Assembly: GCF_902686445.1 (NCBI RefSeq)
Contig: NC_062213.1
Span: 2,973,241 to 3,037,240 of the forward strand
Source of the DNA: Sciurus carolinensis
Lineage: Eukaryota; Chordata; Mammalia; Rodentia; Sciuridae
Direction: 5' to 3'
DNA length: 64,000 nucleotides
The position numbers and the translations under genes were made by a program. Positions within the stretch are counted from its first letter, which is position 1. The number at the start of each line of letters is the position of its first letter. Positions 21,961-32,855 of the stretch are shown here, one piece after another. The notes beneath the pieces were generated by a model. It was not told where the DNA came from, searched no databases, and saw only the letters and a program-made list of their open reading frames with translations.

Positions 21961-24455
21961 CTAGATGTTGACGTGGCACCGTGCTCACTCCTGCCTGGAG
22001 AAAGATCTGGAAGGGCCGTGCAGCAGGCCAGCACCGGCCTCCCTGCAGAGCAGCCAAGTGGGAGGCTGGGCCTTCGCCCTTGCTGTGAGATCTTTCTTTG
22101 TGGAGAAAAGTGAGACGACAGTGTCACTTTGCAGCCTGGCGTGGATTTATGGACGCCTGTGTTGATCGTCAAAGCTGTGACATCACAGAAAAAAGGCCAC
22201 CAGGCCCATGTGCCCGCACTGGAGGGGTGCTAACTCCCCTGAGAAGCAGCCTGCCAGATGTAGCTAGAGGCGATGGAGACCCCAACGAGGGGGTCCAGCA
22301 GAACCACCCAGCACGTGGGCACTCGGCAGACAATCCAGGTCTTCACGGTCGTGCTGAAATGGGGGCTTAACCAGGTTAACCAGAAGGCAGTGTCGCCAAC
22401 ACCCTGCCAGCCCTTATTTGGATCCAGCACAAATCAGCTTCACGACAGGGAGATTCCAGGGAAGGTGGGTGCTGCTGCTGGGCATGCAGCTTCCCCAGGG
22501 TTGCCGACCAGCTCGTGGTTAGGGATTTTAGGATTATGGGAACATATTGAAATAGGTAGAAATAAATGAAATGAAGCCAGAGATCTGCTACAAATCATCA
22601 AGTGTTGGGACAGGGTGGATCCTGGCACAGGTGGATCCAGACTGGCCAGGTGCAGCACAGCCGGGTGGGGGCCGGTTGGTGGGACTCAAGGTTTTCTCTG
22701 CGTTCGTCCAGGTGGGGACGTCTAACAATGGCGACAATCACTGAAACACTCTCTGTACTAATGAATCGCTGTTTTTGCAGGAGAGATGGTGGGAGGGGCT
22801 TGGGCGATGGTGCCGTTTCCATGTTGGAGGAAAGCACAGGACATCCACCTGTCCCAGCCTGGGGGGGAGATGGCACCCAGCCCGAGGATGCTCACGAGAG
22901 TGAGACCCATGGAGCCCTGGGCCTGAAGACTCAGGACATGAGACAGAAACCTCCAGAAAACTCCAGAACACTGGGCCAGCTCTGCGAAACACCCTAGGGT
23001 GATCTGTTGGCATCTTCCCTTCCAACTCTATGGAGCACTCTGCCAGAATCTTCCCAGGGAGCTGGGTTCTCTCTCTAAGGTGGTCTCCTGCTTTCCGTGG
23101 AACCACCCCACCCCCCACTCCCACCAGGTCACACTGCCTGCCATCCTCCATCAGGGCCCCGAGTGGCTCGCCCTGCAAAGCTTAGCAGGCTGATCAGCTA
23201 GCCCCAGGCCATGCTCACAGGCCAGGGAGTGTCACTCACGTGGGGACTAGGACTCTGGAGACCAGAGGTGCTGTGTGTGGAAGAGGAAAGTCACTTGGCC
23301 TCCACTAAGATGAGACCCGACCCAGACCTGGGGCCCATGCATATGGGAATTCTGCACCCTCTGTGCCCGTAACAGTGCACCTTCAGCAAGTGGCTGACAC
23401 TGAGTGCAGAGGGTCTTCCTGGTCCTGCCTCTGGTGCTCGCCAGACAGGACAGCCACTCTACCTCCTGAGTGGAGGAGATGTAGGACCATCAGACTGTCC
23501 ACCTCCAGCCCTGAGGAACCACCAGCAGCAGGGCTGGCTGGTTCGTCTCCACTCTGGCCTGCGGGGTCCTGAATTTCCCTTCCCTCCATGTTGCTGGCAT
23601 CCCTGCTGTTGTCCCCACAAGCCAGGAGCTATCCTGAGCCTTGGCTGGACTCAAGGATGCCTGTCCTGCAGGTGTGGCTCCTCTGGCCCTGCTCAGGTGA
23701 CATCTCCCCACCCACTTCCCAGTCCCTGACCCTGCGGCAACACAGCTGGAGAAGAGACTGCTGGGCCCTGCCCCACCTCTCCAGGCATGGCCAGCCCAGG
23801 TGACCTCTCCGTGTTGCCCCATCTCTGCATGGAAGGACACGCCACCCTCCTCTCAGCTCCACCTCAGGGAAATCTTCCAATCTGGCTCGTTCCGGGAAGG
23901 CCCTCCTGCCCCTCTTGGGCTCTCTGCTCTGCACTGTAGGTCCAGGCTACAGCCCGTGAGGTCAGAGGAGAGGGTGGACTGCCTGCCCTGGGCCACATGT
24001 GGGGCCACTCTGAAAGCCACCTCCCCAGGCCAGAGCAGCTCAGTGTTAGTTTGATGAAACTCCTTGACTTGGAGGAGGGTGAGGGCCAGCACTCAAGTTC
24101 CCATGAGCTGGGCACCCAGCCTCGGGGACCTTCGTCCCGCCGCCTGGCAGACTTCCAAGCAGGGACAGCTGCCCCATCTTCCAGGTGAAGAGGCAAGGCC
24201 TGGCAAGCCTGGAGCTTGCCTGCCTGCACGGGTCAGCAGCCCAACTCACCAGTAGCCTGGTATGGCTCTCCCGATACCCAGAGCCCACTCTGCCCATGGC
24301 CACTCACGTGAGAGCCCCACTCCCTCCCATGTCCTCGAACTGGTCCTTGGTGTCCTGGAGGACTAATCCCCTCAGGCCCCTCACTAGTGACCCTGAGGGG
24401 AGGTGAGACCAAGACTTCTGACTCCAGTCCTGTCCTCCCTGGGTCTGCTGCCCCC
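21961..24455. other. Single-copy GC-rich DNA, no gene seen
   Basis: There is no exon-like signal over 2.5 kb. Locally AT-rich text at 22525-22600 (attttaggattatgggaac) is too short to classify. Confidence 0.5.
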
Positions 24456-24535
24456 ACAAGTACTCCCTCCCCTCTCTGGGCCTCAGTTTTTCCATCTGTA
24501 AAACAGGTCTGCATGCCTCTCCCAAGAGCTCCTGG
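24456..24535 (+). repeat. MIR fragment
   Basis: The text ctctgggcctcagtttttcc followed by atctgtaaaacaggtctgc is a clear MIR core. Confidence 0.7.
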
Positions 24536-24631
24536 GAGAACTCCTGGGGCTGTGGTGCCCAGCAGTACCTGTGACCCCGTCCCACACCCTCCTGCTCCCC
24601 AGGCAGCTGGGTGTGGTGGGCAGGCCTGGCC

Positions 24632-24676
24632 GCTCCTGCCCAGCTGCTCCTGCCCAGCTGCTCCTGCCCAGCTCCT
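24632..24676. repeat. 15-bp tandem repeat, three copies
   Basis: The unit gctcctgcccagctg occurs three times in succession, with the edges blending into flanking CT-rich sequence. Confidence 0.9.
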
Positions 24677-24839
24677 CTCCAGACCCTGGTCAGGAAGGGA
24701 CGGGAGGCCGTGGGGGGAGGTCCCCCGTGAAGGGCTTTGCCTGCCTGAAAGGCTGTCCTGTCCTCCGCAAGGACAAGCTCTGCCAGTTACTCTGCACGCA
24801 GACCAGTGACTGTGGTCAGGAGATAAGGAAATCTCTCGG

Positions 24840-25030
24840 ATGATGAGATGGGGTTTCTGTCTCTTTTTTTTCTTTCTGTCTTTTTCTTTTTGCCTCAACT
24901 TGGGTATTTTCAAGCTTAGAAGTGACGGCTCTAATCGAACCAGGACCCAGCAGCAGGAGGCGGATTCGCTCACAGAAAATGGAAAGTTAAAAAAAAAAAA
25001 AAAAGAGGCGGGGGTGGGGGACTTATTCTA
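24840..25030. repeat. T-rich and A-rich low-complexity pair
   Basis: 24858-24892 is a T/C tract (ttttttttctttctgtc type) and 24989-25004 is an A-run, separated by about 100 bp of ordinary sequence ending in gaaaatggaaagtt. The A-run followed by a G-rich stretch (ggcgggggtgggggac) suggests an old retrotransposed tail, but no SINE body is recognised. Confidence 0.5.
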
Positions 25031-27274
25031 GAAACATGGAAATAAGAGCTAGAGGTAAACATGGCGGAGAAGCCACCGTCCCAGCCCCCACTAGCCAGGA
25101 ACGTAGGGATGCCAGGCTGGCCCTCGGGCTCCAGCCCCAGTGGACAGAGGGCTCTGCCTCCAGGGAGGCCATTCTGATGCAGAGAGAGCCACGCTCTGGG
25201 GAAATTACAGGCCACCCCTCCCTGCAGGGAAGAACATGCCCCCAGGGTCCTGCTGGCAGAGCCGTGTGGCCAGGGACCCTTCCCTGAGAGCCAGGCCCCA
25301 ACAGCTGCCCCCATGGTGGGCTGGATCCTGCCCTCTGCCGCCTGCCAGTGCACCCCTGAGTTGCCTCCCACCACAGAGCTCAGGCAAGAAGGGACAGGGC
25401 TCAGGCTGTCCCCCTGCCATCCAGGTCTGCCCCCCAGCCAGCTCCTGGGCCCCAGGGGAAGCCAGCCCCGTGCCAAGGGGGTGTCTTGGCATAGCGCTCA
25501 TGGTCCTTCACACTAAGGTGGAGGCCCAGAAAGATCCACTGCTCCCAGAGAAGCAGACTGAGCTACCCTCAGAGTCCACGCGGAAGCCAGCTTCAGTGGA
25601 CACAAAGCACGTCACAACTGTTTTCAAGTGTGGCCAGGGTCCCCAGAGCTGTGGCAGCTCTCCCCAGAAAGCTCGCTGCCACCTGCCCTGGCACTCAGGG
25701 ACACCCCTGCAGCTCCCTGTCCAGCATCTTTTCCAGTTCTCCTCGTGGGACCACAGGTCCCTTTTCTAAGTTCCGCCTCCTTGTCTCCTCCTGCAGGAAA
25801 CCCCCCGCCCAGACCACACTTTGGTCCTCTCCCTCTGGGTCCCTGCTGCTCCCCCGCCTCCTGAGCTTCTCTACGGGTCCGTCCGCCTCCCTGCCGACAG
25901 AGCATCCGTCCACGAGGGCATGGCCAGGCCTCTCGCTCCTGGGGCCTGGCCGGGGTGGCAGCTCCTAGGTATGCACTGGGTCACGGTAAAGGGCCTCTGA
26001 GGTCTCTGCCACCAGCTCTGCCCAGTCGCATCCCCACCAGCTGGGAGCTCATCAGAAGCCTCACTGAGCATGACTTGCTCTGACCCAGACTATGGCAGGG
26101 GTGACAGTGCAGGAAACCCAGAGGCTTCTGGGAAGATGTGAGCTGGTTCCCACTATCCTCTTCCTAACCCTGTGGCCTCCACCACAAGCAGAGGCTGCAG
26201 GCACACATGGAACACTCTCCGAGAGTCTCTGGTCCTCAAAGGACCCCTGAGGTACAAGTGGCTTCGCTCAGGTCGGGGGCAGCTGAAAGGTCATGGAGAC
26301 ACAGGATGCGGTGCTCAACCAGCCTCCCCCGGGGCCACAGGCAAAGAGCTGAGTCCAGGGGACCAAGCAGGTCATGGGACATGACAGAAGGAGGACTGCC
26401 TCCAGCCACCTGCCCCCCTCAGCCTGGACACGGGGCAGCTCCTGAGTGCTGGCCTCTCCAGCAGTCTGCCTCAAGAGCAGGAGCCTGGGACAAAGCCCTG
26501 GCCTCAGAAGGAAGCTGGGCCACCACTGCCACCCAGAGGCTGGCTGGGAGCCAGGCTACCCACACGAGAACACGGAACCAAGGCCCAGCAGGCAAGGCAG
26601 GCACGCCTGGGAGGCCTGCCAGGCCCAGAAGCACCTCAGCAGGCCCAGGGAGCTTCAGGTCAGATCCCAAAGCCCAAAGAGGCCTCAGAGGCACCCAGGG
26701 CCCAGGAGCCATGGACGGGCACGCCACTCTGGAGCACCACATTCCACCTCCCAGGGGACTGAAGGGTCTAGGTCCTCTGCAGGCAAAGCCAGCCCCTGCT
26801 GCCCCACCGCCCTGTTCAGGAAAGGGACCCTCCCCATGCAGCCCCCTGCACCCCAGTCCTGGACATTGTTCCCTCCGCAGCACAGCTCACTGGGCTTCCT
26901 GGCCAGCACCAGCTGCCTCCCAGACCTGCCCAAGGAAGACCTGCCCAGGGGGAAACCCATGATAACCAAGGCAAGACCAACCCCACAGCACAGGTTGCTG
27001 GGGTTGGTTTGCTAGAGACAGGTAGGCGGAGCAGGAGTATGCACCCCACAGGGCCGAGACCCCAGAGACGGCTGCCAGGACTTTCCCTCCCCAACCATCC
27101 CACTGGTCCACAGCCTGCAGCCCCACCGTGATCGTCCACCGAACCCTAGCAGGAGCCAAGCCCCAGGGGCCTCCCTGCTTCACTTCCGGCTACCCCACAG
27201 AGGACATTGAGGTCCACAGGGGAAGTGACCTCAGAGTCTGCACCAGAAACAGGACTCGGTGTAGCCAAGAGGGA
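25031..27274. other. Single-copy GC-rich DNA, no gene seen
   Basis: No exon or named repeat. The frames here (for example 26207-26962, 251 codons) overlap minus-strand frames of similar length and are Pro/Gly/Ser/Arg-rich, as expected by chance in GC-rich DNA. Confidence 0.55.
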
Positions 27275-27400
27275 ACCATGAGTGACATCCTCTGTGGCCT
27301 TCACCAGCTCTGGGACAACTTCATGACTCCAGAATCACCCTCTCCTGCAGCGGCCATCAGGCTAAGTGACCTTGACAGACTGTCCTTCTCAGCCCAGCCC
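27275..27400 (+). repeat. Unclassified duplicated segment, copy A
   Basis: This ~120-bp block recurs, diverged and inverted, at about 30955-31092. Shared strings include accatgagtgac, tctgggacaac, tcaccctctcctgcagc and aagtgacct. Translations of the two copies align (LCGLHQLWDN here, LCGLHHLWDN in the other). It is either a low-copy ancient repeat or a local inverted duplication. Coding status is unsupported. Confidence 0.6.
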
Positions 27401-28714
27401 TGAGCCTGCACCATGCCTGTGTCCCTAAGGTACTGTCCTCGTCCTCAACCACACATGACGAGAAGTGAACCCTCAGAGGGAGACTGGGTCTCCCAAGGGG
27501 CACGGCCAGGGGGAGCTATTCAGGGTTAGCACGCACACACTCTGCCTTGCTAGAGCAAAAGGGCCTGGGGCCGTGAGCCCTAAGCAGACAAAAGGGAAGG
27601 AAGCCCAGGGACCCCAGGGCAGCAGCGCTGCGGGAGACAATGCATCTCCCCGCAGTCTCAGATCCGAGAGAAGGGCTCAAGGGACCCGAGGGACGCAACT
27701 GGGACAGGTCCCTCCCACACACCTCTCAAATGGGAAAAGGGGCCCAGGGAGGGGATGCACACCCAGCACACGGGTCTCCCAGGCTGGGATGATCTGCACT
27801 GGGCCCTGGTCGCCAGGGCAGCCAAGGCAAGTTGGGAACGCAGCAGGATGCCGGGGTCACTGTGCCCACACAGAAGCACCCACACAGCCTAAGGAAGAAG
27901 CAGGGGTCTCGCCACCACCAAATGCGTGGCAGGCACTGCACGGAGGCTCGGGGGCATTTCTTCCCCCTCCCTCAGGGCCACTCTGGAGGTAGCCTCAACC
28001 TCTCTGTTCACACAGGAGAGGACAGGCCTGAGGAGGCCCAATCTGTAGGAAAGCCTCTCCCCAGCTCCCCACTAGCAGAGCTCAGAACCAGAGCTGTACC
28101 CCAACGACTCGGGCCTGCCAGACACCAGGCTAGCTGGAGCCAGGGCATTCAGCTGCTGGCACCGTGCCGTAAGCATGTGGGGCACGCCGGCTTTGCTCTC
28201 CTCCCACAGACACAGGACAGTCCCACTGCTGGCCGGCCGGCCGAAGGAGGCAGTGTGGACGAAGCACCCCGAGAGTGTCCAGGCAGAACGATGCTCTGAT
28301 CTTACCACAAAAAATAATAACAATGACCTAACAGCACTGACAGACCCCCGACCGCCTGTGCCAGGTGGCGGCTGTCTGGGGCCTCAGCGGAGGCTGTGTC
28401 CTCAGCTAGGGAGGTCAAACAGACAGTCTCCCACAGCACTTAGATGACAATCTGGAACCCAGCTGGGAACCTGCCAGACCTGGCAGGGCGTTGGCATGGA
28501 CAGGCCCTGCTCCAGAAGACATCGGGACCACCTGCAGGGCCCTCACCGTGGTTATCCGAGCTGCCGCTCTCTGACAAGGCCCTGATTCAAGGTATGCCAG
28601 AGGCAGGGAGGTATGGACCCCTTCCCAGGAGGCACCGAGAGGGAGAGCAGAGAGCAGCACACACCTAGAACTCAGCCAAAGCAAGGTGCCTCAGAGGCCA
28701 ATGACTCTAGTGGA
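27401..28714. other. Single-copy DNA, no gene seen
   Basis: A weak MIR-like match at 27405-27485 (…cctcaaccacacatgacgag…). At 28365-28378 the string ccaggtggcggct resembles the centre of a CTCF site, but a single weak match has no weight. Confidence 0.4.
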
Positions 28715-28795
28715 TGGGGAGCTGAAGATCAGAAAGGCCACAAAGTGACCGGGTGAAAATTAAGCCCAGTGCTCTATTGACCAGCCCAGGGCTTT
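28715..28795 (-). repeat. MIR-like fragment
   Basis: The order gctgaagatcagaaaggcc, cacaaagtgaccggg and aagcccagtgctctattgac fits the reverse MIR core (gaggaaactgaggctcagag … aagtcac … cccagtgctctttccac). Confidence 0.5.
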
Positions 28796-28867
28796 GACAC
28801 GTACTCACCTCCCTAACTAATCACTAACTTGAGAAGCTTCAAGTTTCACTACTGGAATGGCCAAAAA

Positions 28868-29440
28868 CCTCATTCATTCATTCACCCAAATCCATTTCTT
28901 CTCCCATCCACCCACCACCCATCTGCTTACCAACCAGCGTAACCTTCCATCCATCCCTCCATCTTCCTATCTGCTCATATCCATCCACATGTGCATCTGT
29001 ATCCATGTTCCCACTCACTCATCCATCCACCCAACCTCCTACCTCCCACCCACCACCCATCCACCCATCCATTCATCCATTCTCAAACCCGCCCTGGTAC
29101 CAATCCATTCACCATCCAGCCTCCCACCTGCCCATTCATCCATCCATCCTTCCCTCGGCCACCTGTGTCTCCATCCATTCATCCTCCCAACCATCTGCCC
29201 TTCTATGCCTCCCTACAATTCTCATCCTTCTGCATACCCACTCATTCATCTCCTTCCCACCCTCACTGATCCACATATTTTTCTATCCCTTCCTCATCTC
29301 ACCAGTTCACACCCACCTATTCGCCCACCCAGTCATTCACCCCCGTCCCTCTATCCATCCCCTTCCCCTCCCTCCATGTGTCCATGCTTACACACATACA
29401 CACCCCCTTCCCCTCATCCCTCTCTCAAGTCCCTCCATCC
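28868..29440. repeat. Degenerate CCAT/CATT tetranucleotide tract, ~570 bp
   Basis: Runs of catccatccaccc and attcatccattc dominate, with drift toward CCCAC and CCTT. This is an old microsatellite that has lost purity. The long His/Pro/Ser frames through it (28857-29486, 29005-29652) are artefacts of the repeat. Confidence 0.9.
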
Positions 29441-30795
29441 AACATTCCTGGAGCATAGCCCCATGCATGCCTGGCTCTGCACTTAACAATTCTACCTGGA
29501 AAAGCACCTTGTCCAACTCTGCCATTGTGCACCTGAAGCAGTTTCGGAGGAGCGGGAGTTGGAGGAGCAGAACCATTCCTAGAGCTAGTGACACTCCACC
29601 ACCCCACCCTCCCCTCCCCTCTCAGAGCTCCTCACAGTTATTTTGTGCGTAGCCTGTGCTTCCCAAATCCCACCCTTCCCCCACCCCCACCACGACCTTT
29701 CCCACCAGGGCAGTGGGAATCCCTTCCCTGGATTGTGGGTACACCATGTCACCCTGGCCTCTGTATGCACATTAATGAGACTGAGTAACAGACAGTAGCT
29801 CTGTGTCCTCCACTGCCTGCTTCCTGGTGTGGACCCTGGTACTCATCCTGCCCCCGCCTGCCCTCTGTGGACCTCTGTCTCTCCATCCGTGCGTTGAGGC
29901 ACAAGGACCAAATGGTCTCCAGAGCACAGAACCCCTTGTCTCACAGAGCCACCAAGGGTGGGGGGCACGGGCCCTGGGCATGGGCACAGGGAGTACATGT
30001 GGTTGGCACCAAGGTGCAGAGCCTGTGGCCTCCCAGGATGAGCCATCAACGGGCCCCGCTCAGAGCCAGCATCCGGCAGCCTGGAAGCCATCATCGCCCC
30101 CCTCCCTCTGACTCACCCTGTCAACAGTGATGAGTCACATCACCGGCGAGTGGGGGTACCAGTCCAGCCCCCCCACACCGAGGACTCGGCCCACACCAGG
30201 CCCGCCTGAGCAAGCACCAGCACAGCTGGGAGGGAGAGGAGCCCTGGGGAGGGCAGCTGTGGGCGGAGTCCGTTCCAGAGAGAAGTCCTTCCCCAGCTCA
30301 CCTTGATCCTTGGGCTTCACATGGCGCGGGGCCAGTATCAGACCAAGTCCACCTCCCAACGAGCTTCCCCATGCACGCTGGGTTAGTGTCTCCAGATGGA
30401 CCCCTGGGCTGGGCAAGGGCCCACAGCACCAGCCACGTTCACACCCCACCCCCTGCTCCTACTACCCTCTTCACCTTCACCCACCCAGGAAAGCAGAAGA
30501 TTCACCACTGGTGCATGGAAGCCCTCCCACCCAGCCACTGCCCCACAAGGCAGCGTCCCTGCCTGGACAGGGGAGAGAAGGGTCCGAAGACTGCAGTTAC
30601 TGCCTGGATCCCAGGTCACAGATCACTTAGACTTGCAGAAGCCAGGTCTGCCAGGCTGTGTGCTGGGGACATCACCAACTGCCCTTCCCCACTCCTATTC
30701 TGCAAGGCTCAGTCCCAATGGACCATGTGGCCTTGGATGACTCAGGCTCAGACGCTCCATATGAATGCGACAGAGCCTTAGCCATGGTCATTACA
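29441..30795. other. Single-copy DNA, no gene seen
   Basis: No exon or named repeat is recognised. Confidence 0.5.
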
Positions 30796-30850
30796 CATCC
30801 TTGAATGGTTCATTCATTCAGGCCACAAGTATCTACCAAGCATGAGAGAA
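30796..30850. repeat. Old SINE/LINE remnant
   Basis: The text tggttcattcattcaggcca, then caagtatctaccaagcatga, parallels the attcattcaacaaatatttattgagc motif found in several ancient mammalian repeats. It is too short to name. Confidence 0.4.
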
Positions 30851-30954
30851 GGATCTGCAAAGGCCACAATTCTCAGGTCCTTTGCACCCTTGCTCCTGGG
30901 TTCTGAGGTTGTAGGGAGGGTGCATTGCATCTGGCTGCTCCTCTGCCCCAGGGT

Positions 30955-31092
30955 CTAAAGGACAGTGTCTGTCCAGGTCACTTACCCTGGAAGCCAGGCT
31001 GGATGCTGCTGCAGGAGAGGGTGACTCTGAAGTTGTGAGGTTGTCCCAGAGGTGGTGGAGGCCACAGAGGGAGGTCACTCATGGTCCCGTCT
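30955..31092 (-). repeat. Unclassified duplicated segment, copy B
   Basis: This is the reverse complement partner of the block at 27275-27400. Compared with copy A it has a small insertion after the ctctcctgcagca string, so the segment reads …gcttccagggtaagtgacc. It therefore contains both a pyrimidine-rich …ctctcctgcag and a gtaagt, which look like splice sites, but this may be coincidence. Confidence 0.6.
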
Positions 31093-31540
31093 CTTGGTAA
31101 TGCCTTGGTTGGGCACAGGCCCCAGAGGACTGCCAACTGCTACCCTCCCTCCATGCCAGACCCTGTTCTTGGTTCCTGACAAGCCCAGTTATGGACAAAT
31201 CACCTGCACGGTACCCAAACACAAACCTTCTAAAAACACCCTGCATGCCTTTCCCACCCTTGGCCCTTCATGACCAAAGCCTCAGGCCTGATGCAGGTTC
31301 AGGCCCAGTGCAGACCTTCAGTCAGCAAGGGATAGTGACTGAGTGAAGGATCAGGGTCAGCTCTGGTCTTTCTGCAAAACTGTGCTCCCAGCTAGGGAAC
31401 CAGAGGCAATGACCATGAGGGAGGCCTGGTCCACCAGAGACAGGCTGCTTGGCCTCTGGCAAGCCCTGTGGAGGAGGGAGGCTCCCCTCTTCCTGGAAGG
31501 ATGCAGTCTGCTGCCCCGTAGCCCCTTCTCACCTCCCTGG
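31093..31540. other. Single-copy DNA, no gene seen
   Basis: No recognised feature. Confidence 0.5.
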
Positions 31541-31725
31541 CTTCCCCTAATCGGTTTTATTATCTGATTCACAATATCAGTGTTTTAATACTTAAAGTGG
31601 GTTTAAATTAGCATAACTGGCCCTAAGTGAAAATAAATTAATGTTAGTGCATAAGAAGTTTCTCCAGACAATTAGAACCTGGGTTAAATTAAATTAATAT
31701 CTCTAATCTTTTCTCCTCTTACTTT
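31541..31725. promoter_or_regulatory. AT-rich island, candidate conserved non-coding element
   Basis: About 180 bp of AT-rich sequence lies abruptly within GC-rich DNA. It contains ttaaattagcat, aaataaattaatg, acaattagaac and ttaaattaaattaat, all rich in ATTA/TAAT cores. I see no repeat family, poly-A tail or frame. A regulatory role is inference; an unrecognised old repeat is the alternative. Confidence 0.35.
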
Positions 31726-32770
31726 GGAGCCTCAGCCTCCAGATGGTGTGGGGTCTCAGGTGGACATGGTCTGTTCTGAGACGACTTCGGTCAGGGGGTG
31801 GGCCGCACAGCAGCACCCCATCCAGCACCTGGCGGAGACTCTAGGTGGAGGGAAGACTCAGGGTCCAAGAGCTAGGAAGGCAACTGAGCAGGGCAGGGAC
31901 TGGGTCTGGGCAGCTACGACACCCAGCAGGGCAGCTTCCTGAGTTGCAGCCTGGAGGGAATGCCACAGCCCTCCTGGACCCTCACCACCACCCTGGGCAG
32001 GCCCAGCAGCTGCCGCGGGCCCCGGCTGGGGTTTCCAGTGCCTCTGAGTGCCTGAGAGGGGTCATGAAGCAACAGCTCCAAGCTGGACACTCACTAAATG
32101 CGTCTTCAACAGCCTCGAGGGAGCCAGGTCTACTCCCCATGTGCACCTAGGACAACCAAGTTCTGGGTCCAAGACCACTGTGGCCTGAGTGGCCAGTAAG
32201 GACACAGCCCCACTGCAGGGCTCTTTGTCTGGGGATGGAACCCAGCCAAGGACTCCTCACTGTCAAAAGGGTGGCGGCCCTCTTGTCCTGGTGAGCAGCC
32301 TGGAACTCTGTCTGCCCTCTGGGTGTGCCAGAAACACCACCTGGACTCTCAACTGCCATTCTAGACAAAGACCAGCATGAGGTGTGCCCCGCTTGCGGGC
32401 TGTCCATGTACCCCTGAGTCATCCCGTCCATGCTTCTTGGGTGACAGCTGGGGGCCTGGGCTTGGCCAGCTCCTGGTTCCCGTGGAGAGTCACCTGGGTT
32501 GGCTGGGAATGAGTGGGAGTCCTCACACGCAAGCCAGTCAGGTCAGGGAGGGTGCCGTCACCCACCCCCACACCACAGCCCAGAATCCCTCACGCCTCAG
32601 GAGCAGCAAGCTTCTCCCAGAACGGTTGTGGTGTTGTCTGTGTCAGAGTGTCCCCTTACCTGTCCTGTGCCTCCTTGCTGCCAGGAAGCTCAGGGCTGGG
32701 CCTCCCAGCAGATGTGCAGGGCCTCGGGACATGTCTCTGTGCACAATCCCGCCCCCTCCCTGCTGTCTTT
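31726..32770. other. Single-copy DNA, no gene seen
   Basis: GC-rich with no recognised exon or repeat. Confidence 0.5.
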
Positions 32771-32855
32771 CACCTCAGTTTGCAGAGGAGGACATCTCAG
32801 GCACACAGAGATGAATCAGCTTGCTCAAGGTCAAACAGGAAGAGGCAGCGCAGGC
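32771..32855 (-). repeat. MIR fragment
   Basis: The text cagtttgcagaggaggacat, ctcaggcacacagagatga and gcttgctcaaggtcaaacag follows the reverse MIR core closely. Confidence 0.7.

Noticed and set aside
28360..28385. Single CTCF-like string
   Set aside because: One imperfect match in 64 kb is expected by chance; not listed as a site.
28857..29652. His/Pro/Ser-rich frames of 209 and 215 codons
   Set aside because: They arise from the CCAT tetranucleotide tract, which lacks stop codons in two frames.
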